A stretch of 64,000 bases of DNA from Monoplex corrugatus (GCA_030674185.1 JAPXFY010000022.1:48209052-48273051); one strand, 5' to 3'; positions 22,925 through 34,445 are shown, counted from the first letter of the stretch. The notes: a model not told the origin generated them from the letters alone. A program made the numbers and translations.

Positions 22925-24335
22925 TACATCAATCAGTCAGAGGCACATCCCTGTTTCTCTTGTGAGATGAAGAAAATCTAGCATCAGAGGCACATCCCTC
23001 CCTGTCTCTCATGTTAGATGATGAAAATCTATCATCAGAGGCACATCCCTGTCTATCACGTGAGATGATGAAAATCTAAACATCAGAGGTACATCCCTCC
23101 CTGTCTCTCATGTTAGATGATGAAAATCTATCATCAGAGGCACATCCCTCCCTGTCTCTCATGTTAGATGATGAAAATCTATCATCAGAGGCTCATCCCT
23201 CCCTGTCTCTCATGTTAGATGATGAAAATCTATCATCAGAGGCACATCCCTGTCTCTCATGTTAGATGATGAAAATCTATCATCAGAGGCACATCCCTGT
23301 CTCTCACGTGAGATGATGAAAATCTAAACATCAGAGGTACATCCCTCCCTGTCTCTCATGTTAGATGATGAAAATCTAAACATCAGAGGCAAATCCCTCC
23401 CTGTCTCTCATGTTAGATGATGAAAATCTATCATCAGAGGCACATCCCTCCCTGTCTCTCATGTTAGATGATGAAAATCTATCATCAGAGGCACATCCCT
23501 GTCTCTCATGTTAGATGATGAAAATCTATCATCAGAGGCGCATCCCTGTCTCTCATGTTAGATGATGAAAATCTATCATCAGAAGCACATCCCTGTCTCT
23601 CACATAAGATGATGAAAATCTATCATCAGAGGCACATCCCTCCCTGTCTCTCTTGTTAGATGATGAAAATCTATCATCAGAGGCTCATCCCTCCCTGTCT
23701 CTCATGTTAGATGATGAAAATCTATCATCAGAGGCACATCCCTGTCTATCACGTGAGATGATGAAAATCTAAACATCAGAGGTACATCCCTCCCTGTCTC
23801 TCATGTTAGATGATGAAAATCTATCATCAGAGGCACATCCCTCCCTGTCTCTCATGTTAGATGATGAAAATCTATCATCAGAGGCACATCCCTGTCTATC
23901 ACGTGAGATGATGAAAATCTAAACATCAGAGGCACATCCCTCCCTGTCTCTCACATGAGATGATGAAAATCTATCATCAGAGGCACATCCCTCCCTGTCT
24001 CTCACGTGAGATTATGAACATCTATCATCACAGGCACATCCCTCCCTGTCTCTCACATGAGATGATGAAAATCTATCATCAGAGGCACATCTCTCCCTGT
24101 CTCTCACATGAGATGATGAACATCTATCATCAGAGGCACATCTCTCCCTATCTCTCACATGAGATGATGAACATCTATCATCAGAGGCTCATCCCTCCCT
24201 GTCTCTCATGTTAGATGATGAAAATCTATCATCAGAGGCACATTCCTGTCTCTCATGTGAGATGATGAGAATCTATCATCAGAGGCTCATCCCTCCTTAT
24301 CTCTCATGTGAGATGATGAAAACCTATCATATTAT
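22925..24335. repeat. Minisatellite, 47-51 bp unit, about 28 copies (B3GLCT intron 13)
   Basis: The unit contains AGATGATGAAAATCTATCAT, CAGAGGCACATCCCT and CCCTGTCTCTCATGTT. Short and long unit variants differ by a CCTC insertion and are interspersed in higher-order blocks. Part of the unit (GATGATGAAAATCTATCATC) is an imperfect palindrome, so each copy can form a small hairpin. Confidence 0.95.
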
Positions 24336-24619
24336 TATCATAAATCATTCTTGAAAAGTGCTATTTTCCCCAACTCTTTTAAACTCATGGCACAGTTTTG
24401 TCTATTGGGTTACACATCCACCTCTATTGGGTTACACATCCACCTCAGGCAAAAAAGACTGAAATGTGGCTATACAAAAGGGATCAAAAAGAGAAGAGCA
24501 AGCCTCATGACAAAACACTGGGTATGAAGAAGATCCAATCATGTAGCCAACACCTCACAGGATAATAAAAAGCAGTTCTGTGTTAAGTTCTTTAAGAACT
24601 TTAACACTCTCATATTCTC

Positions 24620-25190
24620 GCACTTAACCTGGTTAAAGTCAGGGTTGTGTGTGACAGACATTCTCCTCCAGGTACTTATCAGGTGAAAGTAGGGGCTGTG
24701 TGCAACAGCTATTCTCCTACAGCTACTCACCTGGTGAAAGTAGGGGCTGTGTATGACAGGTATTCTCCTACAGCTATTCACGTGGTGAAAGTAAGGGCTG
24801 TGTATGACAGGTATTGTATTCTCTTACAGCTCTCACCTGGTGAAAGTAAGGGCTGTGTGCAATGGCTATTCTCCTACAGCTACTCACCTGGTGAAAGCAG
24901 GGGCTGTGTTTGACAGGTATTCTCCTACAGCTACTCACCTGGTGAAAGTAAGGGCTGTGTGCGACAGGTATTGTATTCTCTTATAGCTCTCACCTGGTGA
25001 AAGTACGGGCTGTGTGTGACAGATATTTTGCTACAGGTATTTACGTGGTGAAAGTAGGGCTGTGCATAACAGGCATTCTCTTACAGGTATTCACCTGGTG
25101 AAAGTAACGGCTATGTGTGACAGGTATTCTCCTACAGCTACTCACCTGGTGAAAGTAACGGCTGTGTGTGACAGGTATTCTCCTATTGGT
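24620..25190 (-). repeat. Minisatellite repeating the exon 13 end plus its 5' splice site
   Basis: A unit of 51 bp (a few of 55) occurs about 11 times. On minus each unit consists of roughly 38 bp of exon 13 (ending TTTCACCAG) and 13 bp of intron (GTGAGTAGCTGTA). The first unit is the real exon boundary at 25146. About seven others keep CAG followed by GTGAGT, GTGAGA or GTGAAT. Because 51 is a multiple of three, use of a downstream donor could add 17 residues per unit without a frameshift. Confidence 0.9.
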
Positions 25191-25287
25191 GAAGAACATG
25201 CCCAGCAACATGTCATCAGGTGACTCGTCAGAAGGACAGGTGAACTCTTCAGCCAGCAGTTGTACAGCTGCACGGTTAAACAGCATC
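25146..25287 (-). CDS. B3GLCT: B3GLCT exon 13
   Basis: Acceptor GTTTCAG, donor CAG followed by GTGAGT. It encodes MLFNRAAVQLLAEEF and then SPDDMLLGMFF and PVTHSRYFHQ. The PDDM(L/V)LG segment is the conserved acidic motif of GT31 enzymes. The first base completes the fourth Gly of GGGG from exon 12. Exon 13 is the parent of the 51 bp tandem repeat that follows it. Confidence 0.95.
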
Positions 25288-25296
25288 CTGAAACAG

Positions 25297-25692
25297 ACGA
25301 GTTCATACACCACCTGTGATCATACACCACCCGTGATCATACACCACCCATGATCATACGCCACCTGTGATCATATGCCACCCGTGATCACACACCACCC
25401 GTGATCATGCACCACCCGTGATAATGCACCACCCGTGATCAAACACCATCCATGATCGTACACCACCCACGATCATACACCACCCATGACATAGACCACC
25501 CATGATCACACACCACCCATGATCATGCACCACCCATGATCACACACCACCTGTGATCATACACCACCCTTGATCATACACCACCCATGATCATACACCA
25601 CCCATGATCATACACCCACCCATGATCATACACCACCCACGATCACACACCACCCATGATCATACACCACCCACGATCACACACCACCCATG
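25297..25692. repeat. Minisatellite, 17 bp unit, about 23 copies (B3GLCT intron 12)
   Basis: The unit is close to CACCACCCATGATCATA, with variants CCCGTGATCA and CCACGATCA. It begins within about 10 bp of the acceptor of exon 13. Confidence 0.95.
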
Positions 25693-25859
25693 TAGCTTCT
25701 GTTATCAGACAGCAGAGTACATCCTCAAACTACCATGACCACAGAAGAATATCTAGCCAGAGGTCACTCCAATGCATGTACAGCTGCATGGCTCACTAGA
25801 GTATGTATAGAGTTTTTGTTTAAGACAAATTCACTGCACTTGTAAAATTCCAAATGAGA

Positions 25860-25995
25860 ATTTGCTTACAATCTGCTCAAGAGGGATTTATCATGTTAGG
25901 ACAATTCCATATGTGCTCCACCCAATCTTTACAGTGACAATCTGGCTGATATCTAGAGCCTGTGGAAAACCCTATGCACTGTCAAGGTCTTGAAA
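25860..25995 (-). repeat. SINE family B fragment
   Basis: CTCAAGAGGGATTTATCATG, then ACAATTCCATATGTGCTCC and ACCCTATGCACTGTCAAGG are the inverted tail of SINE B. The following minisatellite starts from its last bases. Confidence 0.7.
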
Positions 25996-26240
25996 AGGAA
26001 TGATTGTCTTACCAACTTTCAAACAGAAAGACCAGCCGTCCTATGCAAAGGAATGATTGTCTTACCAACTTTCAAACAGAAAGAACAGCCGTCCTATGCA
26101 AAGGAATGATTGTCTTACCAAATTTCAAATAGAAAGAACAGCCGTCCTATGCAAAGGAATGATTGTCTTACCAACTTTCAAATAGAAAGAACAGCCGTCC
26201 TATGCAAAGGAATGATTGTCTTACCAACTTTCAAATGAGA
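25996..26240. repeat. Minisatellite, ~53 bp unit, about 4.5 copies
   Basis: The repeated block is AAGGAATGATTGTCTTACCA, then ACTTTCAAA and AGAACAGCCGTCCTATGC, with few differences between copies. Confidence 0.93.
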
Positions 26241-26264
26241 AGAAGAAACATTAACACACACAGA

Positions 26265-26458
26265 AACATAAATCCCCATCCCCACCCCCCACGTACACAT
26301 ACAAACACACATAAGGAAATACATACTCACACATGTTCCCAAGCACATACATATATACACACCTTCAAATACATACAAAGTACACACACACATACGCATA
26401 AACATGCATGTCCATGACACACACACACACGACCACACACACACACAACATGCACACA

Positions 26459-26493
<35 letters not shown>

Positions 26494-26495
26494 TT
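26265..26495. repeat. (CA)n-rich microsatellite
   Basis: Degenerate CA-rich sequence ending in a pure CA run at about 26455-26493. Confidence 0.9.
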
Positions 26496-26764
26496 TTTCA
26501 CTTCTTCAAATGTAAAAAGGCAAGATGTTCAAAACATTTCCTCCCAAAAGCAATCCATTTTTTGAGTCAAGATAAAGTCTGAAGAATAGATGATGTGTAG
26601 TGCATATATGGAAGTGTTGTTGTATGTTTGCGTGTGTGTGTATGCATGTGCCATGCACATTTGTCTGCATGTGCAGGTGCACACATGCCTACAAATATAC
26701 TTGGTTGCTTTATTTATTTCATGTGTTTCAGTGACTGAAGATGTTATTTTGTAGTAGTGTTGGG

Positions 26765-26769
<5 letters not shown>

Positions 26770-26836
<67 letters not shown>

Positions 26837-26847
26837 GTGTGTTGGTG

Positions 26848-26892
<45 letters not shown>
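26770..26892. repeat. (TG)n microsatellite
   Basis: Two TG runs separated by TTGTGTGTTGGTG. Confidence 0.97.
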
Positions 26893-26937
26893 GTTGTTTT
26901 ATCTCAATGGCCGTGAATCCTGGAATCTTAACCCTTT

Positions 26938-27035
26938 TACTCCCGCACCGTGTCCATCAGTATACTGCAATGTCAACTGTACTAACAATGCAAAAACTAA
27001 ACCCTTTGATTCCCTCACCCTAACCACATAAAATC
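26938..27035. mobile_element. Degenerate TTAA MITE (piggyBac-like)
   Basis: TTAACCCTTTTACTCCCGCAC at the left end and a CCCTTTGATTCCCTCACC block inside match the family at 7977 and 17015. The right terminus is eroded. Confidence 0.55.
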
Positions 27036-27127
27036 CTGAGCAACAAAGGGAATGACTATGTCAAATGAAGATCTTAGGGACAGATCACAACAGCTCCCCA
27101 TGTCAATCATTATTTGCAGATGGTATC

Positions 27128-27290
27128 TTACTGTTATTGCTGTTTTTGTTCAAAGCCCAGCCGACTGCATACAGCCATATCAGGGCTATAATCATTTCAA
27201 AACATACACAATACTTCAAAGGGAAAAAAAAAAGGAAAAGAAAATTAAGTGCACATATCAATGCATTCGTTCATATAATCTATATGCTAT
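27128..27290 (-). repeat. Retroposon family C2, truncated copy
   Basis: Contains AAAGCCCAGCCGACTGC, CATATCAGGGCTATAATC and AAATTAAGTGCACATATC. Only the tail-proximal ~160 bp is present. Confidence 0.75.
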
Positions 27291-27381
27291 GAAGACAAAA
27301 AGGCAAAAGGCAACACTATATGTTATGAAGACAAACAGCAAAAGATGTGTCATAAGAAACAGTCATGTCAAGTACACTCAC

Positions 27382-27504
27382 CCTCCTCCTCCAGTGATGT
27401 AGTTGTAGCCGTAACCCTGGGAGACACCGAAGCCATAGCGTTCCCCTAGAAACACTGGCTCCTCCGTTGTGTAGCAAGGCAGCAAGTGACGTAACCGCTC
27501 CAGG
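27382..27504 (-). CDS. B3GLCT: B3GLCT exon 12
   Basis: Acceptor TGTGTGCAG, donor GG followed by GTGAGT. It encodes [24 protein letters not shown] and [15 protein letters not shown] and the glycine run are hallmark B3GLCT catalytic-domain segments. The leading base completes the Asn codon from exon 11, and the last two bases start the final Gly codon. Confidence 0.96.
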
Positions 27505-27559
27505 CTGCACACACAACACACAGCTAAACGAAACATGCACATTTATATACTGACAGGTG

Positions 27560-28200
27560 TGGCCATCAAGTGGGTAAAATGTCAGACTTCAGATAAGGTT
27601 TGGTGTTTATTCCTGCCAAGGTATCTTTGTTTTGTCTAGCAATGACTCGTCTTGGGAAAGTATGATGGCAACATTTATAGGCCATTTTATGAGGAAAGGG
27701 GAATTGGAGCACCTGGTCACAACAGGAAAGCTGGAGGGAAAGAGAGCACCAAGTACCCCCATGGAAAAAATATTGGACGGACTTGCAAAGTGGCTGAAGA
27801 CAGAGAGGGTGGAAGATGTGCTTGCGGCAACAAGGGATAGAAACATATGGAGGGCCATGATTGCCAACACCATGTGACAAGGCACTTGATGATGATGATG
27901 ATGATGAAGGTATCTTTGGCCTGGGGGTAAAGAGTGAGGACTTTTCCTATCTCCCAGTTCAATATGTGTGTAAACTTGCCAGTGCATAATTAAACCCCCT
28001 TCATGCGTACATGCTCACAGAACATCAAACATATACATACAGAATCCTGTCAAGTCAAGTCAGTATCTGATGGCAATGGAAACACAAGAACACCAAGCAA
28101 GAATGTCAACCGAAGAAGGAATATGCAGACTGTGCAGCAACATACTGGCTGCACAATGTGGCAAGAAACGTGTGTACATGCATCCATGAAAAATTTGGAT
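27560..28200 (+). repeat. SINE family C copy, split by a nested RTE fragment
   Basis: The head (AAGTGGGTAAAATGTCAGAC with a degraded B box) lies before 27630. The core resumes at about 27907 (GGGGGTAAAGAGTGAGGAC, then TATCTCCCAGTTCAATATGT) and runs to about 28200 with GGAATATGCAGACTGTGCAG. The interruption is an RTE fragment with a target duplication. Confidence 0.75.
27630..27906 (+). mobile_element. 5'-truncated RTE-type LINE fragment with 12 bp target duplication
   Basis: Encodes MRKGELEHLVTTGKLEGKRA and ends in a (GAT)n tail. It is flanked by AAGGTATCTTTG at 27618-27629 and 27907-27918, which shows a real insertion into SINE C. Closely related to the fragment at 10280-10715. Confidence 0.9.
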
Positions 28201-28249
28201 GCTTAAAAAATCCTCTATGTCCCATATCTTAAATCATAGTTGGTATAGA

Positions 28250-29090
28250 GTCTGTAGTTTGTTCAAGAGAGATTCATTGCACTCCAACAATTCTACCTGT
28301 GTTCCATCCAAATCTGCCAGCAGTTACCTGGCTAACACAGTGAACCTGTATAAAACCCTATGCGCTAGCAAAGTCTTGAAATGGGGAGCAGAACAGAACC
28401 TATGAAACACTGACACATGACTGAATTTCCCCACAGAAATGCCAGGGGCTCTTTCAGAATAAATAGTGTCCCCACCTTCTGGAAATTCTGTGCTAGAAAT
28501 TTCCTCTTTTCTGCCACTCTCTTTGTTTTTACCTTGCTCTTTGCTTGCTTTCACTTTCTACCTCGATGGTCCATTCACCTGTGTGTCTTCTATAAAGCCT
28601 TACATAAACTTTCTCTTAGGATTGATAATTGGGTACATGTACTGACTGCATGTTTTGGCTCTAAGAAAATGTGATGTGCAGAAGAAATTTTAGTATTTAC
28701 GCTATTTTTTATATAGTGTCCTTAGTTATATTTACGTTCGTGTTCAGGTTTGGTTTTTAAATCCTTTGGTGGTAAATTGGGCGGAGCAGTCAATGCCAAG
28801 GCATACCCTTAGATTATATGCACAATGCATATGTGTACTTAATTTTCTTTTCCAGATGTTTTTTCCTCCTTGAACCAATGTTCTATACATTTTGAAATGG
28901 TATAGCCCTGATATGGATCTGTGCAGTCAACTGGGCTTCAAACAATAAGAATAATAAGAATAAGCATGACTGGAGAATCTAGACAGGTAGTGAACAATCC
29001 AACTGTTATACTGTAGGGTGGGACTGAACTTAAGAACGAAATCTTGAGTCCAGGACTGTATCAAAAGAGCCAGTCAGTTTACAAGTTGTG
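28250..29090 (-). repeat. SINE family B copy, split by a nested C2 element
   Basis: The SINE B tail lies at 28250-28415 (TTCAAGAGAGATTCATTGCA, then ACCCTATGCGCTAGC) and its head part at 28973-29090 (GGGACTGAACTTAAG, then TCTTGAGTCCAGGACTGTAT). Confidence 0.7.
28424..28964 (+). mobile_element. Retroposon family C2, complete 541 bp insertion
   Basis: Bounded by an exact 8 bp duplication CATGACTG at 28416-28423 and 28965-28972. It starts AATTTCCCCACAGAAATG and ends in an (AATAAG)n-like tail, so the sense strand is plus here. It gives the family limits. It has no coding capacity, and the parent element is unknown. Confidence 0.85.
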
Positions 29091-29544
29091 TAAAACGAAA
29101 TCGGACACATTTGTGATTCACATCATAAATGAAAATTCATTCAATTCAAAGATGAATCTACATGGACATGACAATACAATCCTGACATTTTGAACACAAT
29201 GAATGTTCTGAGCAACAGATGAAACATTACAAAAATTAAGCTCATCAATTTTTTAAGGTGAACTCAAACTGCAAACAGGTAGGCAGCTGAGGACGTTTTC
29301 ATTTTGGGATCAATCCCAACCCACAAGTTCATCAACTTTTAAGGTAAACTCAATTGATAAAATGCAGGCAGCTGAGATGCTTTTAATTCTGGATTCAATC
29401 CTGACCCACAACATAAAAGTGGCCTGTGTATTTTCATCTGCACATCACTATATATGCCATCATTCTTTGACAATGTCAGTTGAGTTCAGTCATCTCATAC
29501 TCCTTTTGATTCTCCACCGTGTGAATACCCCCAGTTTGTCTGAG

Positions 29545-29830
29545 TTTGTTCAAGATGTATTCAACAAGTTGGGACAATTCCATAATGCTCCACCTAAATG
29601 TATGCTCCACCTAAATTTACCAATTCTTATCTAGCAGCCGGCACAAAACAATATGTATGACAAGGTCTTGGAATGGAATCAGTCAGGTCAGGAGGGGTGA
29701 CCTATGAAAGCCTAAGCTGATATCTCCAAATGATTTGGAGCATAAAGTTGGACAGAGAGCATATAAGTTTCATAACTGTGGTTGTAACTGAACTCGAGAC
29801 ATAAGATCTTGAGTCCACACAGACACAGAC
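29545..29830 (-). repeat. SINE family B copy
   Basis: TTCAAGATGTATTCAACAAG, AGGTCTTGGAATGG, GTGACCTATGAAAG and ATAAGATCTTGAGTCCA mark a diverged copy running to the CA repeat at 29815. Confidence 0.65.
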
Positions 29831-29955
29831 ACAGACACATGCATGAGCTCACACACAACACTACACACACACACACATGCATGCACGCACACCACATACA
29901 CATGCACACACACATACACACACACAGCACGCACAAACACACACACACACCTGCC
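29818..29955. repeat. CA-rich microsatellite beside exon 11
   Basis: ACAGAC and CACA repeats end about 20 bp from the exon 11 donor. Confidence 0.85.
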
Positions 29956-29974
29956 ATAGCTGCACACACACCAC

Positions 29975-30076
29975 TTGATGATGGTGTCATCATCAGCAAT
30001 CAACAACCAGGGCACTGATGCCAACTGCTGGCTCTTGGCAACGTGCCTTAAATGGCAGCTGTCTTCCCACAGTGTC
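29975..30076 (-). CDS. B3GLCT: B3GLCT exon 11, one base short (frameshift)
   Basis: Acceptor GGTCAG, donor AA followed by GTGGTG. The start reads HCGKTAAI, matching the family motif GHCGKT, and then a TAA stop appears. One base later in frame it reads LRHVAKSQQLASVPWLLIAD and DDTII, carrying the catalytic DxD motif. The exon is 102 bases where phases require 103, so exactly one base is missing, within the T run at about 30050-30053. This is a sequencing or assembly indel, or a real null allele. Confidence 0.93.
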
Positions 30077-30604
30077 CTGACCATACACAAATACTACTGT
30101 GTCAAATAACAGATATAAACAATAATATACCAATCTTTATCTTCTCCATTAACTCTGCAAAGAGTCATTGGGGTGCTGTACTGAAGAAATGTTCACCAGA
30201 TTCCTCCAGCTCTGTCAGTTGTGTGCCAAGCCTGCGTCTAAGTAAATGGTTTCTCTGTCCATTCTGGCAATGTTACAGCTTTGTCTCCCCTGTATCTCCC
30301 TCCCTCCACACAGTTCCCTGGAGCACTGATTCAGCAAGACCGATGGATCTTCTTACATGGCCATACCAATGTAGATTTCTGCTCTTAACTGAAGTCAGCA
30401 GAACGTCCTATGGTTCCACGTGCTGCATGATGGTTGGTGCATGAATTTATTGATGATATGATCAGTGTACCTGATGTTTAGTATTTCCTGATAACAACTC
30501 ATTTTTATGACTTGGAAAACAATGATTACACAATACTGTGTCAGAACAACACAATGTTAAAACAATAATCACACATTCATGCATTCAATACTGTGTCAGA
30601 ATAA

Positions 30605-30856
<252 letters not shown>

Positions 30857-31019
30857 GTTTATATATAAGCAATATTCATACAGTCAATGTTGTGTTAGAA
30901 TAATGGCTATAGAAAGAAATGAATAAATACACAAACATACTCAAAGTAAACAAAAACACTAATGCATGAATCCCAGACTTCACCAATACATACAAACAAA
31001 TGAAACAATTCAACAAATG

Positions 31020-31432
<413 letters not shown>

Positions 31433-31479
31433 TTGTGCAATTATATCTGTGTGTATTTTTTGAAAAAAAAAAAAAAACA

Positions 31480-31985
31480 CTCAGAGACAGGGCTAACAAT
31501 CCAACCCTAGAAAGAAAAAAGAAAGCATTGTTAGGAAAACTGACAGTAGAAATCAGCACTACTATGTGTGATGGGCTTTCAGAGACATCAGAAGATACCG
31601 CTATCCTGCAGGCCAATGGCATGATGTACAGAAAGCAAGCACAAAGCAAGAGAACCCTGGAAAGGCTGTCTCCAATTTGGCAGTGGGCCAATCATCCCCA
31701 ACCCAGTAAGTAATGGATAACAGAGGGCCGTCAAATATGAAAAGTTAGCGGAGAAATGTGCTGGGGTTTGCCTGGATGAATAAACGATCCAGACTAACTG
31801 GTGATGGTTAGTCTGGACAGGGTGGGATGGCACCTGGTAATGCTACACCTGAAAAACACCCTATGTATTTTAGGACCGAGCCATTGGGCAGATAAGGGCT
31901 ACATAAAAAGCCCTAGCTCCCCGTGCTGACTGGGCCATGAGCTAAGGGTGGGGTCACTCCTTCAGAAAACCTAGAGAGTTGAAGT
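31480..31985. other. Unassigned intronic sequence
   Basis: A short inverted repeat, GATCCAGACTAACTGGTGAT near 31788 and GGTTAGTCTGGAC near 31805, is the only structure seen. It may belong to an unrecognised repeat. Confidence 0.4.
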
Positions 31986-32420
31986 CGTTATTGTTATTTA
32001 AAGCCCAGCCGATAGCTTCAAACTTCAACAGGAAAAAAAAAAAAAGAAAAGAAAATTAAGTGCACATATCAATGCATCCGGGCACATAATCTAAGGACAT
32101 GCCCCTGGTGTTGACTACTCCAATTCATTGCACACAGGATTTAAAAAACATACCTCAATACAAATTCAAGCATACCTAAGGACACCAAAACATAAAAATG
32201 GGCATAATGTACCTAAAATTGCTTCTGCATATCTCACCTCCTTAGAGCCAAAAATGCACTTAATACATGTACCCAATTATCAATCCTAAGAAAAAGTACA
32301 TAAGACTTTGTGTTTGATAAAGGAAGAAATGACAGAAAGCAGAGGAACAAGGCAGAAACAAAGAGAGTGACAGAAAAGAGGCATAGAATTTTCAGAAAGT
32401 GGGAACACTATTTATACTGA
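31986..32420 (-). repeat. Retroposon family C2 copy
   Basis: TTATTTAAAGCCCAGCCGAT, AAATTAAGTGCACATATCAA and CCCAATTATCAATCCTAAG match the complete copy at 28424-28964 in inverse. Confidence 0.8.
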
Positions 32421-32541
32421 CATCCCCACCAGGCGAGAGAACTGAAGTTAGAGGTACCAGACCTGCAGGCACCTTCTAACAAACCATGGTACCGTTCAAG
32501 AAAAACAGCCAATACAAGCAAGAAAACAGCACAATACGCAC

Positions 32542-32655
32542 CTCTCTCTGTGTTGGGCACGCCCAGGTTGATGGTAGGAATGGAAGGGTCCTCCATCTCA
32601 CTGTAAAACTCAATCAGATCCGTATCTTTTCCCCATGTTGCCTTCACCACAGACA
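32542..32655 (-). CDS. B3GLCT: B3GLCT exon 10
   Basis: Acceptor TGTTGCAG, donor AGAG followed by GTGCGT. It encodes SVVKATWGKDTDLIEFYSEM and TINLGVPNTERG, corresponding to the (I/V)VK.TW and LG(I/V)PNT(E/D)RG blocks of the catalytic domain. It starts in phase 1 and ends in phase 1. Confidence 0.97.
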
Positions 32656-32994
32656 CTGCAACACAGAAAATATCTGAAGAAAAAGCTAAACCCCATGAGG
32701 ACTCCCAGGGCTTTTCCAAAATCAACACACAAACACACACACAGACACACACACACACACACAAAAAAAGAGAGCGGTGAAAGATAAAGACAGAACCAAA
32801 GGATGTTGAGCTCTGGTGAGTAAATATAGTGGCCAGCATTCAGGTAATTTCTATCATGTATTCACAGAATTATGCAGTGGTTTACCGCATGAACCATGAC
32901 GGGTGAAGCAATGAAATTTTGCCATAATGCTGCTCAAAAAAGTCAACAATACACCAAAAGGGACTCAACAGCAGTGGGAGTTCTACGGCTCGGA

Positions 32995-33290
32995 GATTGT
33001 TCAAGAGGGACTCATCATATCTGAACAATTCCATACACACTCCATCCAAATCTTCCAATAATTATCAGACAGTCTCTGAAAAATCCCAAGCGCTGACAAG
33101 GTCCTGAAATGGAGAAGGGAGTGGGTGAAGGTATCTTAGAAACTACTATGCTAAAACCAGCAGAATGACTGAAGCACTAAGATGGACAGCAAAGAGACCA
33201 GTTTTCATGCTGTGGATGGGACTGAACTTGAGACAGATATTGAGTCCATGGCTCTACTCGACCACCCCACAGCAATGGGAGATGATCAGA
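32995..33290 (-). repeat. SINE family B copy
   Basis: TTCAAGAGGGACTCATCATA, CAAGGTCCTGAAATGG, AAGATGGACAGCAAAGAGACC and GGGACTGAACTTGAGACAG show the complete inverse layout. Confidence 0.75.
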
Positions 33291-33590
33291 ATCCAAAGCT
33301 TAAATTTTAGGTGGCTTGGTCATCTGAATAGAATGCAGCACCCCCCCCCCCCCCCCCACAATGATATTTTATAAGAGAAATTAGAGCTCTTGGTCACACC
33401 AGAAAAGCTGGAGGGAAAGAGAACACCAGGTAGACCCAGGGAGAAAATATTGGACAGACTTGCATGGTGGCTGAGGACAGTGAGGGTGGGAGATGTACTT
33501 GCAACGACAAGAGATAGATTCATACGGAGGCCATGATTGTCAACACCATGCAGCAGGGCACATCATAATGATGATGATGATGATGATGAA
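33285..33590 (+). pseudogene. RTE-type LINE 3' fragment with a poly-C insertion
   Basis: Pieces in different frames correspond to the RTE C-terminus (GHTRKAGGKENTR, then MIVNTMQQGT) and end in (GAT)n. A run of about 17 C at 33341-33357 interrupts the start. Confidence 0.75.
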
Positions 33591-33594
33591 CTCA

Positions 33595-33980
33595 GTAAGT
33601 CAGATCACCGTGTTGATGATGTGGAGGTCATAGGTTTGATCCAAATGTGGACCTCTGAATCTTTCAATACATGCTAAATGATTCTTTTCCTAGAGTTGTG
33701 GACTCAAGATCTGATATGTTGAGTTTGATTCCAGCCCCCAAAATCAAAAACTGGTCTGCTCACTGTCCATCTCAATGTTTCCATCATTTTGATGATGTCA
33801 GCTTAGTGTTTCATAGGTTCCTTCTCCTTCTTTCCCTGTTTGGAGACCTTACTGACTCATAGGGTTATATGCAGGCTCAGGAAGCCTGCCAGATAATTTA
33901 TTGCAGATTTGGTTGGAGCACATATGGAATTTCTGAATATGCAGAACCCCTCTTGAACAACCTCCAAACTCCTATATCCA
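33595..33980 (+). repeat. SINE family B copy with tRNA-like sequences
   Basis: A tRNA-like block at 33595-33660 (B box GGTTTGATCC) is followed by the SINE B head (GAGTTTGATTCCAG), then TCTCAATGTTTCCATCATTT, TTTCATAGGTTCC, AAGCCTGCCAGATAA and TTGGAGCACATATGGAATT. This is the best sense-strand copy for family B. Other sense copies start at 49275, 50930 and 51660. Confidence 0.75.
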
Positions 33981-34067
33981 AATGAAGACCTACGAGTAAA
34001 TTATACTTTCATCTGACATTTAATGGAAAATAGCAGAAGGAACAGAAAACGATAGATGCCTATTCAC

Positions 34068-34137
34068 CTCTGTCCTGGTGAAACTTGGAGCAAGTTTTGA
34101 CAGCAACAAAGACATCGTCAGGCCCCACCGGGTCACC
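34068..34137 (-). CDS. B3GLCT: B3GLCT exon 9
   Basis: Acceptor TTGACAG, donor AGAG followed by GTGAAT. It encodes GDPVGPDDVFVAVKTCSKFH and QDR. The VFVAVKTC.KFH.DR block starts the GT31 domain in B3GLCT. Phase 0 to phase 1. Confidence 0.96.
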
Positions 34138-34233
34138 CTGTCAACAATCAATGGTAAGTGAGAAACAGAAACTGGTTTTAGCTGTTTATATGAGTACACT
34201 TTTACTATGTGCCATTACATCTCTGTCAAGTTT

Positions 34234-34315
34234 ATGTGTGTGTTTTTGTGTGTGTTTTTGTGTGTGTGTGTGTGCGCGCATGTGTGTGAGTGTGAGTATA
34301 CTTGTGTATGTGTGC

Positions 34316-34370
<55 letters not shown>

Positions 34371-34377
34371 AGAGAGA

Positions 34378-34422
<45 letters not shown>

Positions 34423-34445
34423 AGACAGACAGACAGACAGAAACA
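34234..34445. repeat. Compound (TG)n-(GA)n-(GACA)n microsatellite
   Basis: TG repeats pass into GA repeats at about 34317 and GACA units at about 34419. Confidence 0.96.
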
